Under the pieces are notes generated by a model. The model was not told the DNA's origin. It saw nothing but the letters and a program-made list of their open reading frames with translations, and searched no databases. This document shows, one piece after another, positions 1 through 13,078 of a stretch of DNA of 61,086 nt. This DNA comes from Thermoanaerobaculia bacterium (lineage in GTDB: Bacteria; Acidobacteriota; Thermoanaerobaculia; Multivoradales; Multivoraceae): positions 1 to 61,086 of the forward strand of contig JAJEHN010000003.1 in NCBI GenBank assembly GCA_022823665.1, read 5' to 3'. Both the position numbers and the translations under genes were made by a program. Position 1 is the stretch's first letter. Each line of letters opens with the position of its first letter.

Positions 1-828
1 GCAATCCGGGTGGCTCGGATTGATCGCGCAGTTCGCCGGACACCGCGAGTCGTTCGGGTTCAGGTCGCAGTTCGGGCCTCCGAGAGGATCGTCGCCGGGG
101 CCGGGGTTCGGGCCGTCCGGGTCGGGACCGCCGCCTCCGCACCCTTCGCCGTTGGGATTCTCCGCGCAGTCCCGGCGGAGCTCTTCCCGGTCAAGAGCCT
201 CGCAGTCCGACGTCGCCACTTTCTTGATCGCTCGGAAGGCACTGTTGTTCAGGCTCGTCCGCATCAAGGAGCCCGAGCACTCGCTCGACGCATGGCCGAT
301 GCGGAAGGAATGGCCCATCTCGTGGCCGATGACCTGCTTCATGACGCCGCGACACTGCGACGCTCCTACGTAGACGTGGAGGAGCTTCGCGTCGTTGTCC
401 GCAAACCCGCAGATCCCACGGCCCTTGCGATCGGTCGGGTCGTTCTCCTTGAGGATCTGGTCGTAGGTGCCGCGAACGACCGTCCATGCTTCCGATCCCT
501 CGGGGGCGGTGGTCGCGACTCCGGCGGTTGCGGGAACGGCGGCGCACTGGTCGGTCCACATCTTGAGACCCTTCTCCACGTTCTCGCGCAGCTTCGTGGT
601 TGCCTTCTCTCCCGCATGGTCGCTGGTTCCGGTGAGGTTGAAGAAGATCGCGTCCGGCAGCTTGGGCCAGATCCGCGACGAATCCTCGACGAACGCCTTG
701 GGGAGCGGCGGACCCGCGTAGGAGGTGATGGAGCACTCTTCCTGAGCGAAGGCGGGCCCCGCAAGGAGTCCGAGCGCGAGGAGGCCCGCACCCGAGCTGC
801 TCGTTCGGCTTACTGCTCGACGGCGCAT
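1..828 (-). CDS. Secreted metzincin-type zinc metalloprotease, 3' end outside window
   Basis: The reverse frame is open from an ATG at 828 to the window edge (276 residues seen). Residues 1-28 form a signal peptide ending in GPAFA, so the product is exported. A zinc site HEMGHSFRIGH (His169, Glu170, His173, His179) has the three-histidine spacing of metzincins, but Gly is one before the last His instead of three before it. SLMRTSL with Met189 follows as a candidate Met-turn. After about residue 200 the protein turns into a Cys/Asn/Pro/Gly-rich tail with repeated NP...C units (CDLNPNDSRC, CAINPSHPDC), which may be a calcium-binding or linker repeat. Its start lies inside the last codons of the upstream gene (19-nt overlap), so the two are probably translated together. 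Substrate unknown. The protease call rests on the motif only. Confidence 0.75.
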   Translation of the reverse strand, partial: MRRRAVSRTSSSGAGLLALGLLAGPAFAQEECSITSYAGPPLPKAFVEDSSRIWPKLPDAIFFNLTGTSDHAGEKATTKLRENVEKGLKMWTDQCAAVPATAGVATTAPEGSEAWTVVRGTYDQILKENDPTDRKGRGICGFADNDAKLLHVYVGASQCRGVMKQVIGHEMGHSFRIGHASSECSGSLMRTSLNNSAFRAIKKVATSDCEALDREELRRDCAENPNGEGCGGGGPDPDGPNPGPGDDPLGGPNCDLNPNDSRCPANCAINPSHPDC

Positions 829-1928
829 GACTCCGCCGGTTCCCACCCGCTGCTCGTCGCCGTGCTTCGGTTGGTGGAGGAATCGATGCAGAGTTCGGCC
901 ACCGGTCTGTCGAGCTTCTTGGCGGCCGCCTCGGGGGTACCTTCGGCGCAGATGCGAGTGTAGCGCCAGCCGTCGTCCGGTTCGGCCAAGGCCTCGGCGC
1001 CGACCAGGCGACAGCCGCTCTCGTACGAAGACCAGACCAGGTCGCCTATCTCCCCTCGACCTTCGCCGAACACCTCGTGCTCACGCCGGACCGCCGCAGT
1101 CGCAGCCAGCAAGCCGCCCGAGGCCAACTCGCTGATGCGTCGGGTCAAACCAAGGAGGGTCTCGGGAGGGTCGGGAGGATCCACGTTTGGGGCGAAGAGC
1201 CAGTCTAGCTCTCCCCCATCCCGCACTTCGGCGAGAATGCCCGACCTTCCCGCGCCCACGCCCATGGGGACCACGCCCTCGTGCCACGAACCAACGATCA
1301 CCAGGCGGACCCCGATCTGGTAGTCGACGCCGGCAACGAAGGGCTTCTCCGCCTCGCCGCCGCAGAAGACCCGGTCATGCGTGACCATGCTGAAGACGGG
1401 GACCAGAGCGTAGTCAGGAGACGGCGAACTGTCGTGCAGCGGCACGACGCTGGACAACGCCAGCAGGTTGTACGGCCAACCACGGGAGAAGCCCGGGATG
1501 ATGTCGCCTATTGTCGCCTCCACGGCAACCTCACCGAGAAGAACGGCGGCGTCGAACATGCCGTTATGACTTGCGGGAGCGTAGAACTCCCCCCCCCCGA
1601 GATAGACGCCGCTCGGAACGCAGAAGCTCGTTGGCGGCACCTGAGCCGCCCTGAGCCCATGCCTGCTGGCCGGCCCGAACTTCTCGAAGAACCGCGCGGA
1701 CTGGCTGTTCAGGGACTCGCGAACGTGTGCGTACTCGTTCGGGTCCTTCACCCTGCCCTCGGAATCCAAGAGATAGGAAGCAGCTTTCCAGTTCCTCACG
1801 TTGAGGGTATCGGGGTGTCCGTTTCCCGTCGGCTCGGCCGCCTGCTGCGCCAAGCCCGCCGTAGTCAAGCCATGGCCCAGCACCAGAGTCAACCCCAGCG
1901 CCGTCAAGCGGTTACGTCTTGCGTCCAT
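810..1928 (-). CDS. Secreted protein of unknown function
   Basis: 372 residues with an N-terminal signal peptide (hydrophobic stretch at about residues 9-27, cleavage near GLAQQ), so exported. I do not recognise a family. The chain has scattered cysteines (for example FCVPSG, VFCGGE, ESGCRL, RICAEG, ELCIDS) that could form disulfides outside the cytoplasm. It overlaps the following metalloprotease gene by 19 nt in the same direction, which points to co-translation and perhaps a joint extracellular role, such as a substrate, inhibitor or partner of the protease. That role is inference. The gene diverges from the SNF2 helicase at 2102. Confidence 0.65.
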   Translation of the reverse strand: MDARRNRLTALGLTLVLGHGLTTAGLAQQAAEPTGNGHPDTLNVRNWKAASYLLDSEGRVKDPNEYAHVRESLNSQSARFFEKFGPASRHGLRAAQVPPTSFCVPSGVYLGGGEFYAPASHNGMFDAAVLLGEVAVEATIGDIIPGFSRGWPYNLLALSSVVPLHDSSPSPDYALVPVFSMVTHDRVFCGGEAEKPFVAGVDYQIGVRLVIVGSWHEGVVPMGVGAGRSGILAEVRDGGELDWLFAPNVDPPDPPETLLGLTRRISELASGGLLAATAAVRREHEVFGEGRGEIGDLVWSSYESGCRLVGAEALAEPDDGWRYTRICAEGTPEAAAKKLDRPVAELCIDSSTNRSTATSSGWEPAESCAVEQ

Positions 1929-2101
1929 CGTCTAGTTCTCCGCAGTTCAAGCCTGAAGCCGGAGCATAGCGCTCTCTGGTTCCGGGACGATGTTACGGAG
2001 AGCCCATCGCGGCCAGTTTCCGGCGGGGAAGATCCCACAGACCGTCGAGTCGGAGGTATAGTCGAGCGTTTACGGGTTCAACGTAGCGGACTGTCGCCCG
2101 C
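1929..2101. other. Divergent intergenic region
   Basis: 173 bp between the secreted-protein operon (minus) and the SNF2 helicase (plus), so it should hold both promoters. A TATAGT near 2056 is a possible -10 for the helicase gene, but no matching -35 is obvious. No repeat or RNA gene was seen. Confidence 0.3.
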
Positions 2102-5104
<3,003 letters not shown>

Positions 5105-5131
5105 GGCCGGTGTCAATAGGGTAGTGGGCCG

Positions 5132-6691
5132 ATGACCACCAGGATCGAGTTGTACGACACGACGCTTCGCGACGGGACCCAGCGAGAGAACATCTCCCTG
5201 TCGCTGGCGGACAAGCTGGCGATCGCCAGGCGCCTGGACGCCTTCGGGATCCCCTACATCGAGTGCGGCTGGCCCGGTTCCAATCCCAAGGACGCGGACT
5301 TCTTCGAGGCCATCCGCGAGGTCGAGCTCGAACAGGCCAGGATCTGTGCCTTCGGCGCCACCCGGCGCAAGCACAGCGCCTGCAACCGCGACGGCAACGT
5401 CCAAGCGCTGGTCGCCGCGGAGACGCCCACCGTCACGCTGGTCGGCAAGAGCTGGGACCTGCACGTAGAGAAGGTGCTCGAAACCGACGCGCGAGAGAAC
5501 GAGGCGATGATCGGCGACACGGTCGGCTATCTCAAGGAGCTGGGCCGCGAGGTGATCTACGACGCGGAGCACTTCTTCGACGGTCTGGCCGGGAACCCCG
5601 AGTGCGCGCTCGGCACGTTGCGCGCGGCGGCCGCGGCAGGCGCCGATTTCGTCGTGCTCTGCGACACGAACGGCGGCACGCTGCCGTGGCAGATCGAAGC
5701 GGGGGTCGACGCGGCGCGGGCTGAGCTCGGTCCGGATGTCCGGATCGGCATCCATACGCACGACGACGCCGGATGCGGCGTCGCCAACACCCTGGCCGCG
5801 GTGCGGGCGGGCGCGGTCATGGTCCAGGGCACGATCAACGGCTACGGCGAACGGGTGGCGAACGCGAACCTGGTGACCATCGTGCCGGACCTGCAGTGCA
5901 AGATGGGCTTCTCCTGCGTCCCCGACGAGAGCCTGCGCGAGTTGACCTCTCTGTCGCGATACGTCGCCGAAGTGGCGAACATCGCCCACGACGACCACCT
6001 GCCCTACGTCGGGCGCAGCGCCTTCGCCCACAAGGGCGGCATCCATGTCGCGGCGATGCTCAAGGAACCGACCAGCTACCAGCACGTCGAGCCGGAGGTG
6101 GTCGGCAACGAGATGCGGACCGTGGTCTCCGAGCTCTCGGGACGCGGCAACATCGCTCACCTCGCGGCGGGCGCGGGTATCGCGGAGACTCCCCACGCGC
6201 GCGAGGTGCTGTACAAGGTCAAGGATCTGGAGAACCGCGGCTACAGCTTCGAGGCCGCCGAGGCGTCCGTTGAACTCATGCTGCGGCGCGCCGAACCCGG
6301 CTACCAGGCGCCGTTCCGCCTGATCGATTTCCTGACCGTCGTCGAGCACCGCGACGGTCGCGGTCTGGTGGCCGAAGCGACGGTAAAGGTCGAAGTGCCG
6401 GACGGCACGATCGCCCATACGGCCTCCGAAGGGAACGGCCCGGTGAACGCGCTGGCCCATGCGCTGCGCAAGGCGCTGGAGCCGCACTACCCGCAACTGT
6501 CCGAGATGCGCCTGGCCGACTACAAGGTCCGCATCCTGGACAGCGCCCACGGAACGGCGGCGACGACCCGCGTTCTCGTGGACTTCGTCGCCGGCGGCGA
6601 GCGCTGGACGACGGTCGGTGCTGCCACGAACATCATCGAGGCAAGCTGGGAGGCGCTTTCCGACGCGATCGAGTTCGGGTTGACGGCCTGA
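5132..6691 (+). CDS. cimA: Citramalate synthase (CimA-type)
   Basis: 519 residues, the usual length for the CimA subfamily of the DRE-TIM metallolyases. The N-terminal TIM barrel begins LYDTTLRDGTQRE, the conserved Arg-Asp pair and metal-binding Asp. It also has the GIHTHDDAGCGVANT metal-ligand histidine motif and GTINGYGERVANANL. A LeuA-type regulatory domain follows from about residue 390. The enzyme condenses pyruvate and acetyl-CoA to (R)-citramalate, which feeds 2-oxobutyrate and isoleucine synthesis without threonine deaminase. The C-terminal domain is typically the site of isoleucine feedback. A homologous 2-isopropylmalate or homocitrate synthase is less likely, because the KSWDLHVEKVL segment is typical of CimA (from memory). 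Confidence 0.88.
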   Translation: MTTRIELYDTTLRDGTQRENISLSLADKLAIARRLDAFGIPYIECGWPGSNPKDADFFEAIREVELEQARICAFGATRRKHSACNRDGNVQALVAAETPTVTLVGKSWDLHVEKVLETDARENEAMIGDTVGYLKELGREVIYDAEHFFDGLAGNPECALGTLRAAAAAGADFVVLCDTNGGTLPWQIEAGVDAARAELGPDVRIGIHTHDDAGCGVANTLAAVRAGAVMVQGTINGYGERVANANLVTIVPDLQCKMGFSCVPDESLRELTSLSRYVAEVANIAHDDHLPYVGRSAFAHKGGIHVAAMLKEPTSYQHVEPEVVGNEMRTVVSELSGRGNIAHLAAGAGIAETPHAREVLYKVKDLENRGYSFEAAEASVELMLRRAEPGYQAPFRLIDFLTVVEHRDGRGLVAEATVKVEVPDGTIAHTASEGNGPVNALAHALRKALEPHYPQLSEMRLADYKVRILDSAHGTAATTRVLVDFVAGGERWTTVGAATNIIEASWEALSDAIEFGLTA

Positions 6692-6706
6692 TCCCGGCCG
6701 CGGTCC

Positions 6707-9652
6707 TCAGCGGGCGAAAGCGCCCCTGGCGCCGATCGCCTCGAACGGCTCCATGCCGACGCAGGTACAGATCAGGTGGCGGTCGCCGTGGGCGTTGTCG
6801 ACGCGGCCTACCGGAGGCCAGTACTTGTGTTCGTCGTTCCACGGCGCCGGGAATGCCGCCTGCCGGCGGGAGTAGGCGCGGTCCCAGTCGTCGGCGCTGA
6901 TCGCGGCCGCGGTGTGGGGTGCTCGTCGCAGGGGGCTGTCGGAGATCGCCACGTCACCGCGTTCAACGGCTGCGATCTCGGCGCGGATCGCGATCATCGC
7001 GTCGCAGAAGCGGTCGAGCTCGGCCTTCGATTCGCTCTCGGTCGGTTCGACCATCAGCGTACCGCCCACCGGGAAGGACATGGTCGGTGCATGGAAGCCA
7101 TAGTCGATGAGTCGCTTGGCGACATCGTCGACTTCGACGCCGGAGGCCTTGAAGCCGCGCAGATCGAGGATGCACTCGTGAGCCACCAGCCCGCCGGCGC
7201 CCCGGTACAGGACGGGGTAGTGGGTTTCGAGCCGGTGGGCGATGTAGTTCGCGTTCAGGATCGCGGCTTCCGTGGCGCGGCGCAATCCGGCAGCCCCCAT
7301 CATGCGAATGTAGGCCCAGGAGATGGGCAGGATCGAGCCGCTGCCGACGGCCGTCGCGCTCACCGCGCCGACCGTCCCGCTTCCCAGGTTGCCTGCACCG
7401 TCCGGCTGGCGGATGGACGCGAGGGGGTGCCGGGGAAGGAAGGGCGCGAGATGGGAGGCGACCGCGATCGGCCCCATTCCCGGACCGCCGCCGCCGTGGG
7501 GGATGCAGAACGTCTTGTGGAGGTTCAGGTGGCAGACGTCGGCGCCGTAGTCGCCGGGCCGGCAGACGCCGACCTGGGCGTTCATGTTCGCGCCGTCGAG
7601 GTAGATCTGCCCGCCGTGGTCGTGGACGATGGCGCAGATGTCGCGGATCGCCTCTTCGAACACGCCGTGCGTGGACGGGTAGGTGACCATCAGCGCCGCG
7701 AGGTCTTCGCTGTGGGCCTCCGCGCAGGCGCGCAGATCGTCGAGATCGATGTTGCCCTCCTCGTCGCAGGCGACGGCCGCGACCTTCAGCCCGGCCAGCA
7801 CGGCGCTGGCGGGGTTCGTTCCGTGAGCGGAGGTGGGGATGAGGCAGACGTTGCGGGCCCCCTCGCCGCGGCTCGCGTGGTAGCTCCGGATTGCGAGAAG
7901 ACCGGCGTACTCTCCCTGGGAACCGGCGTTCGGCTGCAGCGAAACGGCGGAGAAGCCGGTGATGCTCGCCAGCCAGTTCTCGAGGTCGCCGCAGAGCTTC
8001 CGGTAACCCGCCGTCTGGTCCTCGGGGGCGTAGGGATGCATGTGGGCGAACCCCCGCCAGGTGATCGGCATCATCTCCGCCGTCCCGTTCAGCTTCATGG
8101 TGCATGAGCCGAGCGGGATCATGGAAGTGGTCAGGGACAGGTCGCGCGCCTCCAGCCGGTGCAGGTAGCGGAGCAGCTCGGTCTCGGAGCGGTAGCTGCT
8201 GAACACCGGATGGTCGAGACAGGGCGTTGTCCGCCGCAGCGCGGCCGGCAGGTGTTCCGTCGCGTCGGCCGAAAGCGGGGCCCGAGTCCCGTCGGCGCCG
8301 ACTTCGGCGAAGGCCGCGAGCACCGACTCGATGTCGTAGTCGGTCGTCGTCTCATCGCAGGCGACCGAGATGGCGCCCGAGCCCCACTCCCGCAGGTTCA
8401 GCTTGCGGCGTCGGGCGGCGGCGATTACCCGGCGCTCCTCCTCGACACTGCCGACCTCGGCGGTCACCGTGTCGAAGAACGTGTCGGAGCGGAGCGTGAA
8501 GCCCAACGCGCGCAGGCGTTCGGCGAGGCGCGCGGCGCGACGGTGAACCGCCTCGGCAATGGACTCGAGGCCTTCCGGCCCGTGGTAGACGGCGTAGAAG
8601 CTGGCGATCACCGCCGGCAGCACCTGGGCGGTGCAGATGTTGCTGGTGGCCCGGTCGCGCCGGATGTGCTGCTCCCGCGTCTGGAGCGCCAGACGCAGGG
8701 CCGGGCGGTGACGGTCGTCGTGGGTGACGCCGACCAGACGACCCGGCAGCCGCCGCTTCAACCGGTCGCGGACGGCGATGTAGGCAGCGTGCGGTCCGCC
8801 GAATCCCATCGGCAACCCGAAGCGCTGGGTGCTGCCGACCGCGACGTCGGCGCCCCAGGCGCCGGGCGCCTCGAGCAGGCAGAGGGCGAGCGGATCGGCG
8901 GCGGCGATCGTCATGCCGCCGGCCTCCCGCAGCCGTTCCGCCAGATCGCCGTAGTCGTGAACGCCGCCGTCGGTGGCCGGTTGCTGGACCAGGGCCGCGA
9001 ACACGCCTTCCGGGTCGAGCTCCCTGTGGTCGCCGACCTCGACCTCGATGCCGAGCGGCTCGGCGCGGGTGCGGACGACTTCGATCGTCTGCGGGTGGCA
9101 GTTCACCGACACGAAGAAACGGCCCTGGCGCCGCTTCTCGGCCCAGCACAGGGTCATCGCCTCGGCGGCGGCCGTGGGCTCATCGAGCAGCGAGGCGTTT
9201 GCCACCTCGAGGCCGGTGAGGCTGGCGATCATCGTCTGGAAGTTGAGCAGCGCTTCCAGCCGGCCCTGGGAGATCTCCGGCTGATACGGCGTGTAGGCCG
9301 TGTACCAGCCGGGGTCTTCCAGGACGTTGCGCTGGATGACCGGCGGCGTGACGCAGCCGTGGTAGCCCATGCCGATGAAGCTGCGCAGCACCTGGTTGCT
9401 GCCGGCGATCTCGTCGAGCTCGACGAGCGCCGCGGCTTCGGAAGCCGGGGGCGGCAGTTCGAGGCCACCGTTGTGTCCTTCCCTGCGGATCGCGGCCGGT
9501 ACGGCGGCGTCGATCAGGCTCGCGAGCGAGGACTGGCCGAGCGCCTCGAGCATCTGCCCGATCTCGGCGGCCCGGGGTCCGATGTGCCGGTCGGCGAAGG
9601 GCAGGGCGCCGCTTGCGGTGGAATCGGGCCGTGTCATGGTTTGCTTTGTCAT
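6707..9652 (-). CDS. gcvP: Glycine dehydrogenase (decarboxylating), P-protein
   Basis: 981 residues, so the single-chain P-protein with both halves fused. The N-terminal half starts with FADRHIGPR, and the C-terminal half carries the PLP-lysine motif [16 protein letters not shown], with Lys713 as Schiff-base residue. The enzyme decarboxylates glycine and passes the aminomethyl group to lipoyl-GcvH in the glycine cleavage system. Its partners gcvT and gcvH are not in this window. The ATG overlaps the stop of the antiporter gene upstream (ATGA), so the two are probably translationally coupled. It converges on cimA with a 15-bp gap. No glycine riboswitch was seen in the short upstream region. 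Confidence 0.95.
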   Translation of the reverse strand: MTKQTMTRPDSTASGALPFADRHIGPRAAEIGQMLEALGQSSLASLIDAAVPAAIRREGHNGGLELPPPASEAAALVELDEIAGSNQVLRSFIGMGYHGCVTPPVIQRNVLEDPGWYTAYTPYQPEISQGRLEALLNFQTMIASLTGLEVANASLLDEPTAAAEAMTLCWAEKRRQGRFFVSVNCHPQTIEVVRTRAEPLGIEVEVGDHRELDPEGVFAALVQQPATDGGVHDYGDLAERLREAGGMTIAAADPLALCLLEAPGAWGADVAVGSTQRFGLPMGFGGPHAAYIAVRDRLKRRLPGRLVGVTHDDRHRPALRLALQTREQHIRRDRATSNICTAQVLPAVIASFYAVYHGPEGLESIAEAVHRRAARLAERLRALGFTLRSDTFFDTVTAEVGSVEEERRVIAAARRRKLNLREWGSGAISVACDETTTDYDIESVLAAFAEVGADGTRAPLSADATEHLPAALRRTTPCLDHPVFSSYRSETELLRYLHRLEARDLSLTTSMIPLGSCTMKLNGTAEMMPITWRGFAHMHPYAPEDQTAGYRKLCGDLENWLASITGFSAVSLQPNAGSQGEYAGLLAIRSYHASRGEGARNVCLIPTSAHGTNPASAVLAGLKVAAVACDEEGNIDLDDLRACAEAHSEDLAALMVTYPSTHGVFEEAIRDICAIVHDHGGQIYLDGANMNAQVGVCRPGDYGADVCHLNLHKTFCIPHGGGGPGMGPIAVASHLAPFLPRHPLASIRQPDGAGNLGSGTVGAVSATAVGSGSILPISWAYIRMMGAAGLRRATEAAILNANYIAHRLETHYPVLYRGAGGLVAHECILDLRGFKASGVEVDDVAKRLIDYGFHAPTMSFPVGGTLMVEPTESESKAELDRFCDAMIAIRAEIAAVERGDVAISDSPLRRAPHTAAAISADDWDRAYSRRQAAFPAPWNDEHKYWPPVGRVDNAHGDRHLICTCVGMEPFEAIGARGAFAR

Positions 9653-10602
9653 AGCTTGCTGAAGAGCCAGGCCACGTAGCCCCCATAGGCTGCCACGAGC
9701 AGCGCGCCCCAGGTCCGTCCGATGCTGCGGCCGTGCCGCAGCAGGTAGACGGCGAGGAACATGAGGAGGCTGAAGGAGAGCATGACCGAGGCGTCCAGAC
9801 CCTCGGCAAGAAAGGTGGTTTCGAAGGGGCGAATGAGCGTCGCGGCCGGCAGGACGAGCAGGATGTTGAACACGTTCGAGCCGATGATGTTTCCCAGCAC
9901 GATGCCGTGGTGATTCCGGTACGCCGCCACCAGGCAGGCGGCGAGTTCCGGCACGCTGGTGCCGAAGGCCACGACCGTGAGTCCGATGACCGTCTCGCTC
10001 ACGCCGAGTTCGCGAGCGAGCTCTTCCGCCGCCGGGACCAAGATCTCGGCGGCGCCGACGGCGAGCAGGGCGAGCCCCACCACGGTGCCAAGGCCGGACC
10101 TGAGCCCGCTGACGCCCCGGGGGTCCGTCGCTTCGGCGTCGCCGGCGCGGACCAGCACGATGAGGAAGTACGCCATCAGCGCGAGGAGCACGACGCCCTC
10201 GAACCGGCCCAGGCGGCCGAAGGCGGTGAAGGTCAGGACGAGCAGGGACGTACCCAGCATGAAGGGCAGCTCGCGGCGGACCAGACGGATGGCCTGGCGC
10301 TCGGCGCCGTCGTGGTGGTTGTGGAGAGGCACGACGAGCGCCGAGATACCAAGGATCAGGCCCACATTGGCGATGTTCGAGCCGACGACGTTGCCGTAGA
10401 CGAGGCCGGTGGAGTCCCGCAGCGCGGCGGCAATCGCCACGCCGAGTTCCGGCGCCGAGGTGCCGAAGGCTACGACGGTCAGACCGATCACCGTCGGACT
10501 GACGCGCAGAACCGCGGCCAGGCCGGTCACGGAGCGCACGAGGATCTCGCCGCCGGCCCAGAGCACGGCGATGCCGAGAATGATCAGCAGCAGCGAGATC
10601 AA
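9649..10602 (-). CDS. Ca2+/Na+ antiporter (CaCA family, YrbG-like)
   Basis: 317 residues, almost entirely hydrophobic, with about ten membrane segments. The two inverted alpha-repeats of the cation/Ca2+ exchanger superfamily are plain: GTSAPE at residues 47-52 and GTSVPE near residue 212, each followed by a GN(V/I)(V/I)GSN(I/V) motif. The glutamates in these motifs bind the cation. The start is a TTG at 10602. The stop overlaps the gcvP start by 4 nt, and the amino-acid dehydrogenase gene ends 40 nt upstream, so all three are likely co-transcribed. The link between ion exchange and glycine/amino-acid oxidation is unexplained. Ion specificity cannot be read from the sequence. Confidence 0.88.
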   Translation of the reverse strand: MISLLLIILGIAVLWAGGEILVRSVTGLAAVLRVSPTVIGLTVVAFGTSAPELGVAIAAALRDSTGLVYGNVVGSNIANVGLILGISALVVPLHNHHDGAERQAIRLVRRELPFMLGTSLLVLTFTAFGRLGRFEGVVLLALMAYFLIVLVRAGDAEATDPRGVSGLRSGLGTVVGLALLAVGAAEILVPAAEELARELGVSETVIGLTVVAFGTSVPELAACLVAAYRNHHGIVLGNIIGSNVFNILLVLPAATLIRPFETTFLAEGLDASVMLSFSLLMFLAVYLLRHGRSIGRTWGALLVAAYGGYVAWLFSKL

Positions 10603-10642
10603 GGGGCAGTCTTCGGTCTTGTCGGGGCGAGCGGTCGGGGAG

Positions 10643-12094
<1,452 letters not shown>

Positions 12095-12175
12095 TTCGGA
12101 ATCCTCGTCATCGTCGTGTCCCTCCCCGGAGGTCAACGCTCTCCAGGGGCAACCTAATCCCAGCTACGGCACTCG

Positions 12176-13078
12176 TCAATCGGAACCGCCCAGTCTCCTC
12201 GCTTCCACTGCTGCTTCGGGATAGAAGTTGCTGCGGTCGGCGGCGACGAAGGCGTAGACGCGAATCCCGGCCAGGTGGGCGATGTCCAGCGCCAGGCTCG
12301 ACGGCGCGCCGACCGCGGCAATCACGGGGATGCCGGCCACCGCCGCCTTCTGGACGATCTCGAAACCGAGACGGCCGCTGACGGCGAGGATCGTGTCGTG
12401 CAGGGGCAGCCGGTTCGCCCGCAACGCCTTGCCGATGACCTTGTCGACGGCGTTGTGGCGTCCGATGTCCTCGCGAAGCCAAAGGAGTCCGGGCCTTCCT
12501 TCGGCGACCCCGAACAGGGCCGCGGCATGGACGCCACCGGTGTCGTCGAAGAGGCGCTGGCCTTCCTGCATCGCCGCGGGCAGCGACTGGACCAGGAGAC
12601 GTTCCCGGCCCGGCTCCAGGTCGAGCGGGCGGATCGCCGGCAGCCGCACCCACAGGTCTTCGAGCGAAGGCTTGCCGCAGACTCCGCAGGCGCTGGTGAC
12701 GCGGAAGGCGCGTTCCCGCTTCATGGTCTCGGCGCGGCGGTTCGTTGCCCGTCGCCCCCCTGCCGAGAGCCGGACATCGACGATCGACCCGGGCACGGCC
12801 GGTTCGCCGCCTGGCGCCGGCGCCTCGTCGAGCGGCGGCGCTCCGTCCACGATCACGTCCTTGACGTCGGCAGCCTCCTCGATCATCCCTTCGGCGTGGA
12901 GGTAGCCGAGCGCGAGGTCACGCTCCTCGCCGGGGCTGCGCATCGTCACGACGACGGCCTCGCCGTCGATCCGGATCTCGAGCGGTTCCTCGACCGCCAC
13001 CACGTCGGCTCCGAGGTCTCCCGAGCGCTCGACCAGTGCGCTTCGTTCGGCGGCCGACTCCGGTCCGGACGCCTTCAC
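12176..13078 (-). CDS. fdhD: Formate dehydrogenase accessory sulfurtransferase FdhD
   Basis: 300 residues from a GTG at 13078 that overlaps the stop of the molybdoenzyme gene (GTGA). FdhD transfers sulfur from a cysteine desulfurase to the Mo-bis-MGD cofactor so that formate dehydrogenase-type enzymes become active. The conserved cysteine pair is in TSACGVCG (Cys131, Cys134). The C-terminal half has the family motifs DIGRHNAVDKVIG and SGRLGFEIVQKAA. Tight coupling to the FdhF/YdeP-like gene makes that enzyme the obvious client. Confidence 0.93.
   Translation of the reverse strand: MKASGPESAAERSALVERSGDLGADVVAVEEPLEIRIDGEAVVVTMRSPGEERDLALGYLHAEGMIEEAADVKDVIVDGAPPLDEAPAPGGEPAVPGSIVDVRLSAGGRRATNRRAETMKRERAFRVTSACGVCGKPSLEDLWVRLPAIRPLDLEPGRERLLVQSLPAAMQEGQRLFDDTGGVHAAALFGVAEGRPGLLWLREDIGRHNAVDKVIGKALRANRLPLHDTILAVSGRLGFEIVQKAAVAGIPVIAAVGAPSSLALDIAHLAGIRVYAFVAADRSNFYPEAAVEARRLGGSD

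Noticed and set aside
2060..2090. GAGCGTTTACGGG before the SNF2 gene as an SOS site
   Set aside because: It shares only one half of the motif and lacks the second half at the right distance.
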